DNA of 64,000 nt, taken from contig OY969919.1 of NCBI GenBank assembly GCA_963704585.1, forward strand, positions 2,976,001 through 3,040,000. Direction: 5' to 3'. Of this stretch, positions 46,578-54,456 are shown piece after piece. The stretch is from Bog-756 sp963704585 (GTDB taxonomy: Bacteria; Actinomycetota; Acidimicrobiia; Acidimicrobiales; RAAP-2). How positions within the stretch are numbered: the first letter of the stretch is position 1; each line of letters opens with the position of its first letter. Position numbers and translations under genes: made by a program. The notes under the pieces were generated by a model. It saw only the letters and a list, made by a program, of their open reading frames with translations, did no database searches and was not told where the DNA came from.

Positions 46578-49004
46578 ATGCGAACCCTGGTCATCTCCGG
46601 CGAGTACCCGTGGCCCGTCAACAGCGGGTCGCGGCTTCGGCTCGCGACGGTCCTCGGCGGGCTGGCCCGCTGCGGACCCGTCGACCTGTTCGCAGCGGTA
46701 CCGGCCGGCCGGGCCGATTTCGACCCACCGGAGGAGCGTCTCGGCCTCGGCGCGGTGGCGCACGTCGGCTGGGACGACGCGACCCCGACGGGTGGCGGTC
46801 TGGTGGCGGCGCTGCTCGTCCGCAGGGGGCCGGTCGGGCTCCCGCTCCGAGACCGCACCGCGGTGACCTCGGCGCTCGCCAGGTTCGCCTCGGGTCCCTA
46901 CGACCTCGTCTGGTACTTCGGTGTCAAGTGCTGGGCGCTCGCCGGCGGGCTCGAACCCGTCCCGGTCGTCCTCGACGTCGACGACCTCGAGGACTGCAAG
47001 ATCGAGGCTCGCCTCGCCGTCGAGCGGCCCCCGGCTTCTGGGGCGGGCGCGCGGCTGGCACGGCGGGCGGGGACGGTGTTCTCGCGTTCTGAGGCCCTGC
47101 GCTGGCGGCGCCTGCAGGCCAGGGCGAGCCGCAGCAGCGCCGCGACGGTCGTCTGCAGCGAGCTCGACGCCGCCCGGGCGCGACGGTCCGGCCTCGTGCG
47201 CGTCGAGGTCGTGCCCAACGCGTACCGGCGGGTGGAGGCCCCGGTCGGGCGGATCGGGGTGCGCACGCCCCCGACCGTCGTCCTCCCAGGCACCCTGCGC
47301 TACCCACCGAACGCCGACGGTGCCCGCTTCCTCGTCGACGAGGTCCTGCCGATCCTCCGGCGTCTGGTGCCGGAGGTGCGGGTCCGGCTGGTCGGCGTGA
47401 CCGCCCCCGCGCTGGAGCGGCTCCACCACCCGCCCGAGGTCACCCTCGTCGGACGGGTGCCCGACATCGCGACCGAGCTCGCCGGCGCCGACCTGGTGGT
47501 CGTCCCGCTGCGCTTCGGGAGCGGGACGCGACTCAAGATCATCGAGGCGTTCGCGCAGCGCGTGCCGGTCGCGTCGACCACGCTGGGCGCCGAGGGGCTC
47601 GGCGCGAACGACGGGGAGCACCTGCTCCTCGGCGACACCGCGGAGAAGCTCGCATCGGCGTGCGCGCGGCTGCTCACCGACCAGGCGCTCCGCCGGTCGG
47701 TCACGGCGACGGCGTGGAACCTGTTCGAACGCCGGTTCGACGAGGAGCTCGTCGAGGAGCAGGTCGCCGTGCTCGCGCGGGCGCGTCGCGTCGACGGCGC
47801 CGGCGCCTCAGCCCGCCGGCGAGGCGGAGAGCACGCGCTCGTAGGTCGCGAGCGTGGTGTCGATGATCGTGCGGTCGTCGAAATCGGCCTCGGCCTTCTT
47901 CCTCGACGCGACACCCATCGTCTTCCGCCGGGTCGGATCGCGTGCGAGATCGCCGATCGCGTCGGCCAGCGAGCGTGCGTCGTGCAACCGGACGAGCAGC
48001 CCGGTCGTGCCGTGGTCGACGGCCTGGCGGCACCCGCGGATGTCCGTCGCGATCACGGGCACGCCGCAGGCGGCCGCCTCCATGGCCGAGCGGGGGAAGC
48101 CCTCGCGGTAGGAGGGGAGCACGAAGAGGTCGAACCCCGGGTAGAGCGCTTCGACGTCGTCGCGATGACCGGTGAACACGACGTTGCCGATCTCCCTCGC
48201 GCCGGCGAGATCGGACGCGTCGAGTGCGTCGCCCTTGGCGGTGTCCTCCGGCCCGACGACGACGAAGACGACCTCGGGGTGGGTGTCACGGAGCAGGCGC
48301 GCCGCTTCGAAGAGCTCTCGGAAGCCCTTCTGCCACACCAGCCGGCCGACCGTTCCTGCGACGACGGCGTCGTCCCCGACGCCGAGCGACGCCCGCGCCT
48401 TGGCGACGTCGGCCGGACTCCGGCGATGCTCGAACCGCCGCAGGTCGACCCCGTTGCCGAGGAGCTCGAGCTTCGCGGCCGGCACCCGCAGGCGTTCGAG
48501 GAGCTCGAGGTCCTCGGGGTTCTGGACCAACTCGGCGTCCGAGCAGGTCGCCGCGAGCCGCTCGAGCGCGTAGACGACGGCACGGCGGAGCAAGGGGTCC
48601 TCGGGCGCTGCATAGAGGCCGTGCACCGTGTTCACGATGCAGGGGACGCGGGCGACCTTGGCCGCGAGCCGTCCGTAGAGCCCGGGCTTCGGGTTGTGGG
48701 TGTGGACGATGTCGGGCCGCAGCCGGCGGAAGACCCCGACGAGCTCGGGGAGCGCGAGGAGGTCGTCGACCGGCGAGACCGAGCGGGTCGCGTGCTGGAG
48801 GGGGACGTGGGTCACGCCGATCGACTCGAGCTGTGCCACGAACGGTCCGGGCGCCGAGACGCCGATCACCTCCATGCCGGCGTCGGCGAAGGCCCGGAGC
48901 TGCGGACCGAGGAGCAGAGCCAGCGTGATGTCGGTGGTGGTGACGTGGACGAGGCGCCTCCCGACGAGCCCGCTCATGCGGCCGGCTCGCAGAGGTCGTG
49001 GTAG
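46578..49004 (+). CDS. GT4-family glycosyltransferase whose frame runs on antisense through its neighbour
   Basis: The first about 410 codons (46578 to about 47810) are a good glycosyltransferase: TLVISGEYPWPVNSGSRLRL at the start, PVVLDVDDLEDCKI, VVLPGTLRYPPNADGARFLV, LAGADLVVVPLRFGSGTRLK, and IIEAFAQRVPVASTTLGAEG. The paralogue at 59289 is 410 residues and stops at the equivalent place. Here no stop follows, and the frame continues about 400 codons antisense to the GT4 gene at 47808-48977, ending at TAG 49002-49004. A shift into either other frame would stop at 47844 or 47866. A lost stop or a frameshift (biological or sequencing) is likely. Treat 47810 as the end of the recognisable protein. 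Confidence 0.65.
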   Translation: MRTLVISGEYPWPVNSGSRLRLATVLGGLARCGPVDLFAAVPAGRADFDPPEERLGLGAVAHVGWDDATPTGGGLVAALLVRRGPVGLPLRDRTAVTSALARFASGPYDLVWYFGVKCWALAGGLEPVPVVLDVDDLEDCKIEARLAVERPPASGAGARLARRAGTVFSRSEALRWRRLQARASRSSAATVVCSELDAARARRSGLVRVEVVPNAYRRVEAPVGRIGVRTPPTVVLPGTLRYPPNADGARFLVDEVLPILRRLVPEVRVRLVGVTAPALERLHHPPEVTLVGRVPDIATELAGADLVVVPLRFGSGTRLKIIEAFAQRVPVASTTLGAEGLGANDGEHLLLGDTAEKLASACARLLTDQALRRSVTATAWNLFERRFDEELVEEQVAVLARARRVDGAGASARRRGGEHALVGRERGVDDRAVVEIGLGLLPRRDTHRLPPGRIACEIADRVGQRACVVQPDEQPGRAVVDGLAAPADVRRDHGHAAGGRLHGRAGEALAVGGEHEEVEPRVERFDVVAMTGEHDVADLPRAGEIGRVECVALGGVLRPDDDEDDLGVGVTEQARRFEELSEALLPHQPADRSCDDGVVPDAERRPRLGDVGRTPAMLEPPQVDPVAEELELRGRHPQAFEELEVLGVLDQLGVRAGRREPLERVDDGTAEQGVLGRCIEAVHRVHDAGDAGDLGREPSVEPGLRVVGVDDVGPQPAEDPDELGEREEVVDRRDRAGRVLEGDVGHADRLELCHERSGRRDADHLHAGVGEGPELRTEEQSQRDVGGGDVDEAPPDEPAHAAGSQRSW
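47808..48977 (-). CDS. GT4-family glycosyltransferase
   Basis: Protein of 389 residues, GT-B fold. The start VGRRLVHVTTTDITLALLLG and HTHNPKPGLYGRLAAKVARV resemble WbpH/EpsD-like enzymes. C-domain: GTVGRLVWQKGFRELFEAAR, YPGFDLFVLPSYREGFPRSA and MEAAACGVPVIATDIRGCRQ. The ATG overlaps the stop of the gene at 48974 (ATGA), so these two GT genes are coupled. The plus-strand frame from 46578 crosses it in antisense. Role: adds one sugar of the repeat unit. Confidence 0.86.
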   Translation of the reverse strand: MSGLVGRRLVHVTTTDITLALLLGPQLRAFADAGMEVIGVSAPGPFVAQLESIGVTHVPLQHATRSVSPVDDLLALPELVGVFRRLRPDIVHTHNPKPGLYGRLAAKVARVPCIVNTVHGLYAAPEDPLLRRAVVYALERLAATCSDAELVQNPEDLELLERLRVPAAKLELLGNGVDLRRFEHRRSPADVAKARASLGVGDDAVVAGTVGRLVWQKGFRELFEAARLLRDTHPEVVFVVVGPEDTAKGDALDASDLAGAREIGNVVFTGHRDDVEALYPGFDLFVLPSYREGFPRSAMEAAACGVPVIATDIRGCRQAVDHGTTGLLVRLHDARSLADAIGDLARDPTRRKTMGVASRKKAEADFDDRTIIDTTLATYERVLSASPAG

Positions 49005-50140
49005 ATGCCCTCGATCTCGCGGCAGGCCGCGCTCACATCGAACATCACGCTCTTCGCTCTCGCTGCCCGGCCGAGTCGATCGCGGAGCTCGGCGTCGCCC
49101 GCGACACGTTCGACGGCGTCGGCGAGGAGACCGGGTTCGCCCGGCGGGACGAGGAGCCCCTCCTCGCCGTCCCCGATGACCTGGGGCACGCCTCCCACGT
49201 CGGTCGCCACCACGGGCAGCCCCACGCTCGTCGCCTCCATGAGGACGACGGGAAGGCCCTCGTGTCGCGAGGCCAGCACGAAGAGGTCGGCGCCGGCGAG
49301 GAGCCGGAGCACGTCGTCGCGGATGCCGAGGAGGAGGAGCCTGCCGTCGAGCCCGAGCGCACGGTGTCGCTCGCGGACCTCGTGCTCGAGTGGGCCCCGT
49401 CCCACGGCCGCGATCGTGAGCGGCACGTCGCGGTCGGACAGGATCCGCGCAGCGTCGAGCAGCACGTCGTACCCCTTCTCGGGGCGGAAATTGGCAACCG
49501 TCAGCGCGAGGGTGTGACCGTCTGGCACGCCGAGCTCGGCCCGCACCGACCGCCGGACCTCGTCGCGCTCGGCCACGAGCGTCTCGGCCCTGCTCAGGTC
49601 GACGCCGTGGACGATGACCCTGGCACGGTCGCGGAGCGACGTGGGGAGGGACTCGCGGGCGGCCTGGGAGACGACGATGAGCGACTGGTCGAGGCCGATC
49701 GAGGCCCGGTTGAGCCCCTTGATGAGCACGGCCATCCGGTTCCAGAGGCTGTGCTCGGTGTAGACGATGGCCGGCCGGCGCCCGGCGGGCAGCGAGGCGA
49801 CGACCAGTCGGCCGAGGGTGGCCGTGTAGGGCAGGTGGAAGTGGACGACGTCGTAGTCGCCGCCGGTGAGCAGTCGTCGCAAGCGCGGCATCCAGGCGAG
49901 ATCCCAGTTCCCCCGTGCTCCGAGCCGGTGGACGGTCACCCCGTCGTCCCGCAGGAAGGGGACGAGCCCGTCCTCGGCGGCGAGCACGTACGCCACTTCG
50001 TAGTCGAAGGCCGCGTGGTCGCCGTTCGAGACGGTGTCGACCAGCAGGCGCTCGGCGCCGCCGTAGCCGAGGCACTTGATGACGAGGAGGACGCGGAGCC
50101 GGCGGCCCGACGGATCGCGAACCGAGCGCCCTGCACGCAC
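48974..50140 (-). CDS. GT4-family glycosyltransferase
   Basis: Protein of 388 residues. LRVLLVIKCLGYGGAERLLV begins the GT-B fold with the GGAE loop common in GT4. IVYTEHSLWNRMAVLIKGLN, VANFRPEKGYDVLLDAARIL and FVLASRHEGLPVVLMEATSV (donor site) follow. TAAGAT ends 6 bases before the GTG at 50140, so the mRNA is likely leaderless. It is coupled with the downstream GT by ATGA and divergent from the ABC exporter operon. Confidence 0.86.
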   Translation of the reverse strand: MRAGRSVRDPSGRRLRVLLVIKCLGYGGAERLLVDTVSNGDHAAFDYEVAYVLAAEDGLVPFLRDDGVTVHRLGARGNWDLAWMPRLRRLLTGGDYDVVHFHLPYTATLGRLVVASLPAGRRPAIVYTEHSLWNRMAVLIKGLNRASIGLDQSLIVVSQAARESLPTSLRDRARVIVHGVDLSRAETLVAERDEVRRSVRAELGVPDGHTLALTVANFRPEKGYDVLLDAARILSDRDVPLTIAAVGRGPLEHEVRERHRALGLDGRLLLLGIRDDVLRLLAGADLFVLASRHEGLPVVLMEATSVGLPVVATDVGGVPQVIGDGEEGLLVPPGEPGLLADAVERVAGDAELRDRLGRAARAKSVMFDVSAACREIEGIYHDLCEPAA

Positions 50141-50247
50141 CCGGCGATCTTACCTTCCTGTCTTCCCTTCCTGGTCAGAGCAGGCGATTGCGATCGATGG
50201 ACGTCGAGCGGGCTGGGCTAGCATGTCGGGACGCCGTGATGTCAGGA

Positions 50248-50287
50248 CGGCCCGGTCTTTCGGGCCGAGGGGGGTAGCTTCGACGCC
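50248..50287 (+). promoter_or_regulatory. Promoter region of the ABC exporter operon with a dyad
   Basis: TAGCTT (50275-50280) ends 7 bases before the ATG at 50288, fitting leaderless initiation. Just upstream a perfect 7-bp dyad CGGCCCG / CGGGCCG (50248-50267, loop GTCTTT) could be an operator. Confidence 0.5.
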
Positions 50288-51238
50288 ATGAACGCACCGC
50301 GCCCGGAGGGAGGAAGCTCGTTGGTCGTCGCCGACCTCTCGGCCATCCCCGACGAGCCGTCGCCTGAGACGTTCTATCACCACAAGATCCGGCTGGTCGA
50401 TGCGGCGCAGAACCTCTGGCGCCACCGGGAGATCATGTACACGCTGGCGGAGCGGGACTTCCGGGTCCAGTACAAGCAGGCGACCCTCGGCGTCATGTGG
50501 GCCGTGCTCAGCCCGGTCCTGACCCTGGTGATCTTCGTCGTCGTCTTCTCACGGGTCAAGCAGTTCCCCACGCAGGGAATTCCCTACGCCCTCTACGCGT
50601 TCGTGGGCATCTTGTGCTGGTCCTTCTTCGCCTCCTCGCTGGGTACCGGCGGGAACTCGCTCCTCACCAACAAGGCGCTCCTCGCGAAGACGCAGTTCCC
50701 CCGCGAGTGCTTTCCGCTCGAGACGATGCTGGTCAACTCGCTCAACACGGTGATCTCGTGGATCCCGCTCGCGCTCCTCTTCGTGATCTTCGGGCGGGCG
50801 CCGAAGATCGCCACCCTGTGGGCGCCCCTCTTCATGCTGATCGAGGTCGCGTTCGCGGCCGGTCTCACCCTCGCCGTCTCGAGCCTGATCATCCAGATGC
50901 GCGACCTCGTCCAGGTGCTGCCCATCATCATCTCGCTCGGCATCTTCATGACACCGGTGATCTGGCCGTTCAGCAACATCCCGGCCCACTACCACCTCTT
51001 CGGCGGGACCGAGGTCCACCACCACTGGATCGGCGGCGTCTCGATCAACCTGCAGGTCGTCTACAGCTTGTTCAACCCGCTCGGGCCGGTCATCGCCAAC
51101 CTCAGAACGACCATGCTGCTCGGCCACAATCCCGACTGGGAGACCCTGCTGGCCGGAGCCATCGGTGCGTCGTTGTACCTGGTCTTCGGCTACCGGATCT
51201 TCAAGCGGCTCGAGGTGTACCTTGCCGACCTTGCCTGA
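50288..51238 (+). CDS. Polysaccharide ABC exporter, permease subunit (Wzm/TagG-like)
   Basis: Protein of 316 residues with about six helices. The cytoplasmic N-terminus includes LAERDFRVQYKQATLGVMWA, the family's amphipathic opening. The conserved LGIFMTPVIWPFSNIP segment and the final FGYRIFKRLEVYLADLA follow. It pairs with the ATPase that overlaps its 3' end. Such pairs move a finished lipid-linked glycan across the membrane. The ATG at 50288 lies 7 bases after TAGCTT. Confidence 0.9.
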   Translation: MNAPRPEGGSSLVVADLSAIPDEPSPETFYHHKIRLVDAAQNLWRHREIMYTLAERDFRVQYKQATLGVMWAVLSPVLTLVIFVVVFSRVKQFPTQGIPYALYAFVGILCWSFFASSLGTGGNSLLTNKALLAKTQFPRECFPLETMLVNSLNTVISWIPLALLFVIFGRAPKIATLWAPLFMLIEVAFAAGLTLAVSSLIIQMRDLVQVLPIIISLGIFMTPVIWPFSNIPAHYHLFGGTEVHHHWIGGVSINLQVVYSLFNPLGPVIANLRTTMLLGHNPDWETLLAGAIGASLYLVFGYRIFKRLEVYLADLA

Positions 51239-52415
51239 CGGCAGCATCAGGGTCGAGCACGTCTGGAAGCGATTCCGCGCGGATCGCACCCAGCCCCGGG
51301 TCGGTGACCAGGTGACCCGGCTCGGCAAGGCGTTGATCCGACGCGACAAGGTCCAGTACCGGTGGGTGCTCAAGGACGTGAACGTGGATGTGGCGCCCGG
51401 GGAGAGCCTCGCGCTCATCGGCATCAACGGGTCCGGAAAGACCACCCTGCTCAAGATCCTCTCCAAGGTCACCTACCAGACGGCCGGCGTGTGCACCGTG
51501 CAGGGGAGGATCGGCGCGCTGCTCAGCGTGACGGCCGGCCTCCACCCGGACCTGACGGGGCGGGAGAACGTCTATCTCTACGGCGCCGTGCTCGGGATGG
51601 GTCGAGCGAACATCCGGCGCAGGTTCGACGAGATCGTGGCGTTCGCCGACCTCACGGAGGCGATCGACCGCCAGGTCAAGTTCTACTCACTCGGCATGCA
51701 GATGCGGCTCGGGTTCTCGATCGCCGCCTACCTCGAGCCCGACGTCCTGCTCGTCGACGAGGTGCTCGCAGTCGGGGACGCCAACTTCCAGCAGAAGTGC
51801 CTGCAGCGGATCGGCGAGATCGTACGGTCGGGGACGACGCTCCTCTACGTCTCGCACGATCTCGCGTCGGTCGAGGCGTCGTGCCAGAAGGCGGTCTGGC
51901 TCTCCAACGCAGCGGTGCGGGCCTCCGGGCCGACGAAGGACGTCGTGACCATGTACCGCACCGCGGTCGAGCAGGACGCGACGCTGCTCACCCAGCAGGA
52001 GGGCATGGTCCGAGTGGTGAAGGCAGAGATCGCCGCCGTCGACGGCGGACCCCTCCGCTCCGAGTGCGAGGTCGACGTCCGGCTCGTGCTCAATTCACCG
52101 CTCACCGCGAACGCGAGCTTCTTCATCGGCATCTCGCAGGGCACCGCGTTCCCGATGTTCGTCGTCGACCACACGGGTCCGATGCCCGAAGGCGATTTCG
52201 AGATGCACTGCCGGTTGGGCTACCTGCCCCTCCCCAAGGGGCACTACTCGCTCTGGACCGCCATCACCGGGTACCCCCGTGGGATGCGGGACCCGTACCT
52301 CCCCTGGCAGCCGGTGATCTCGTTCGAAGCCTTCGGTCCCGAGCGGTTCGATCCCCCCGAAGGGGTGATGGCCCTCTCGCCGATCTACGTCGCCGCCGAG
52401 TGGAAGTTCAGCTGA
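51222..52415 (+). CDS. Polysaccharide ABC exporter, ATPase with C-terminal glycan-binding-like domain (Wzt-like)
   Basis: Protein of 397 residues from TTG 51222, which has GAGGTG six bases upstream. Walker A LIGINGSGKTTLLKILS, signature region YSLGMQMRLGFSIAAYLEPD, Walker B VLLVDEVLAVGD, and the switch His in YVSHDLASVEASC are complete. After residue 260 a beta-rich extension (SECEVDVRLVLNSPLTANAS, FFIGISQGTAFPMFV) matches the Wzt C-terminal domain that recognises the glycan end in some systems. Overlaps the permease gene by 17 bases, so the two are coupled. Confidence 0.9.
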   Translation: MPTLPDGSIRVEHVWKRFRADRTQPRVGDQVTRLGKALIRRDKVQYRWVLKDVNVDVAPGESLALIGINGSGKTTLLKILSKVTYQTAGVCTVQGRIGALLSVTAGLHPDLTGRENVYLYGAVLGMGRANIRRRFDEIVAFADLTEAIDRQVKFYSLGMQMRLGFSIAAYLEPDVLLVDEVLAVGDANFQQKCLQRIGEIVRSGTTLLYVSHDLASVEASCQKAVWLSNAAVRASGPTKDVVTMYRTAVEQDATLLTQQEGMVRVVKAEIAAVDGGPLRSECEVDVRLVLNSPLTANASFFIGISQGTAFPMFVVDHTGPMPEGDFEMHCRLGYLPLPKGHYSLWTAITGYPRGMRDPYLPWQPVISFEAFGPERFDPPEGVMALSPIYVAAEWKFS

Positions 52416-52460
52416 CCGACACCGCGGGAGACGCCACGACCTCCCGTCCGGTGACGAGGG

Positions 52461-53342
52461 TCAGGGGAAGAAGACCTGCTCCTTGATCGACCCGTCGATC
52501 CGCCCGACTCGCATGCCGAGGGTCCTCGCCCACTCGGTGCGCCGCTGTCGTTGGAGCAGGACCGGAAGCGAGATGATCAGCCAGACCCATGACTTCAGGG
52601 CGCCGAGCAGGTCGCGCCGCGCGCCCTCGCTGCGGTAGCGCCGGTGGAGGACCGGCCCGCACCGCCCGTAGGAGAGCGCCTGACGGAAGACCTCGCCGAA
52701 CTCCGAACGGTCCCGCCTGGCCACGATGGCGTCCTCCGCGATGGCAAAGCGGAACCCGCGCAGCTGCATCCGCCAGCACAGGTCGATGTCCTCCCCGGGG
52801 AGCAGCTCCTCGGTGAATCCCGAGACCTGCTCGAACGCGCTCCGCCGCACGGCCAGGTTGGCGCCGAGACCGGCAGGAAGGAAGCCGAGCTGACGGATCG
52901 CGGCCGGTGCGAAGGGCGTCGGCGCGATGCCGTTCAGCGTCCAGAAGTCGAAGGAGCCCGCCACCACGTCCGCACCGCCGAGCGCCCGGACGCAGCTTTC
53001 GAGCCACCCGGCCTGGACGACGTCGTCGGCGTCGCAGAAGGCGATGAGGTCGCCGCGGGCCGCTTCCACCCCGGCGTTCCGGGCCGCCGGCGCACCCTGG
53101 CGCGTGGACGCGTCGACCACGCGGAAGACCGGGTTGCGCTCCGCCCACGCCGATGCCAGCGCGTCGCTGCCGTCGGTCGAGCCGTTCTCCGCGATGACGA
53201 CCTCGTAGGGACCGGTGAACGTCTGGGCGGCGAGCGCCCGGAGCTGCTCCTCGAGCCAGGGCATGCCGTTTCGTACGGGCACGATGACGCTGATGACCGG
53301 CACCGGGGCGCCGGACGCCGGGGCAGCCGCGCGTGCCGTCAT
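52461..53342 (-). CDS. GT2-family glycosyltransferase
   Basis: Protein of 293 residues. The GT-A fold opens ISVIVPVRNGMPWLEEQLRA. ENGSTDGS and LIAFCDADDVVQAGWLES hold the nucleotide and metal-binding Asp residues. LPGEDIDLCWRMQLRGFRFA is the acceptor-side ED motif. A hydrophobic stretch near the end (SWVWLIISLPVLLQ) suggests membrane association. The ATG at 53342 follows GAGGGGCGGG; an earlier in-frame GTG gives only an Arg-rich extension. Convergent with the ATPase gene. Confidence 0.86.
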   Translation of the reverse strand: MTARAAAPASGAPVPVISVIVPVRNGMPWLEEQLRALAAQTFTGPYEVVIAENGSTDGSDALASAWAERNPVFRVVDASTRQGAPAARNAGVEAARGDLIAFCDADDVVQAGWLESCVRALGGADVVAGSFDFWTLNGIAPTPFAPAAIRQLGFLPAGLGANLAVRRSAFEQVSGFTEELLPGEDIDLCWRMQLRGFRFAIAEDAIVARRDRSEFGEVFRQALSYGRCGPVLHRRYRSEGARRDLLGALKSWVWLIISLPVLLQRQRRTEWARTLGMRVGRIDGSIKEQVFFP

Positions 53343-53481
53343 CCCGTCCCGCCCCTCGCTGGACCTCTGGACACGCTTGCCCCCAAGACGTCGGCCGGCG
53401 ACCACCCGCCACCCCGATCGCGGCGCTCCCCGGCAGCTCCCCTCCCCGGGAGCACTGGTACCCTACCTCCGTGAACGGGCG

Positions 53482-54453
53482 ATGAATGACTCGGGCACGC
53501 CGTCCGGGCCGCCCGGGGTCACCGCGGTCGTCCTCACCCACCTGCGTCCGCGACTTGCGGGCGACGTGGTCCGCTCGCTCCTCTCGGAGGAGCACCTCGC
53601 ACCCGAGCGGATCGTGGTGGTCGTGAACGGGGAGGGCGGGCTCGACGATCCGGCACTCGAAGCCGCGGTGCAGATGGTCAGGCTCCCCGACAACCTCGGC
53701 CCTGCAGGCGGCTTTCGGGCCGGGCTCGAGGTCGCCGCCACCGATCCGACCTGTGCGTGGATCTATCTCTGCGAGGACGACATCGGGCTCTTCTCGCTCC
53801 CACGGCCGCGACTCCCGGATCTGCTCGAACGGGTGGGCGAGCTCGGGACCGCGCACCCGGCCCTCGGCGCGGTGGTGGCCTACGGGCGCTCCTTCGTCGG
53901 GCGCGGTGCGCACACGGTCAACGTGGTGCCGGAACGTGCAGCGTTCACGACGGTCGACGTCGCGTGCTGGGGCGCGACCCTGGTCTCTCGCCGGGTCGTC
54001 GACCACGGCGTCCTTCCGGATCCCGAGTGGTTCTTCGGACTCGAGGACTTCGACTTCTTCTGCCGGGTCCGCGAGGCCGGCTTCGAGGTCCTCGTCGACG
54101 GCGTGGCGGCCCGTGCGGTCGCCGACCAGCAGACGTCGACCGGGCGCGAGGACGCGATCGGCGCCGCCCGCCCGACCGACGCAGCCGAGGCCTGGCGCGC
54201 CTACTACCACGCGCGCAACTCGGTCGAGCTGGCGCGCCGCCACGGTCGCCCCTCGTGGTACGGGTGGCACCTCGCCTATTCGGCGCGACACCTCCAGCGC
54301 GCGGCGAGCGGCGCGGAACGCGCCGCGATCCTCGCCGGGCTCCGCGACGGGGCGCTCGGCCGGCTCGGCCGGCATCCGCGCTACGTGCGCCGGACCGGCG
54401 AGTACGTCACGGCCGACGGCGCGGCGGACGGCGCGGCCGACACGGCGAGCTGA
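53482..54453 (+). CDS. GT2-family glycosyltransferase (rhamnosyl/galactofuranosyl-transferase-like)
   Basis: Protein of 323 residues. VTAVVLTHLRPRLAGDVVRS starts the fold. VRLPDNLGPAGGFRAGLEVA is the donor-site loop, IYLCEDDIGLF carries the Asp cluster, and WFFGLEDFDFFCRVREAGFE is the acceptor-side motif. It is a clear paralogue of the gene at 58340: both share the NxGPAGG loop and a GLRDGA(L/F)GRLG tail. TACCCT lies 20 bases before the ATG. The GC-rich tail encodes an Ala/Asp repeat (DGAADGAADTAS). asnB starts 3 bases after the stop. Confidence 0.84.
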   Translation: MNDSGTPSGPPGVTAVVLTHLRPRLAGDVVRSLLSEEHLAPERIVVVVNGEGGLDDPALEAAVQMVRLPDNLGPAGGFRAGLEVAATDPTCAWIYLCEDDIGLFSLPRPRLPDLLERVGELGTAHPALGAVVAYGRSFVGRGAHTVNVVPERAAFTTVDVACWGATLVSRRVVDHGVLPDPEWFFGLEDFDFFCRVREAGFEVLVDGVAARAVADQQTSTGREDAIGAARPTDAAEAWRAYYHARNSVELARRHGRPSWYGWHLAYSARHLQRAASGAERAAILAGLRDGALGRLGRHPRYVRRTGEYVTADGAADGAADTAS

Positions 54454-54456
54454 GCC

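Noticed and set aside
48978..50075. 755-codon minus-strand frame joining two glycosyltransferases
   Set aside because: The first part is a shadow of the gene at 48974-50140; the real start is ATG 48977 with an ATGA overlap.
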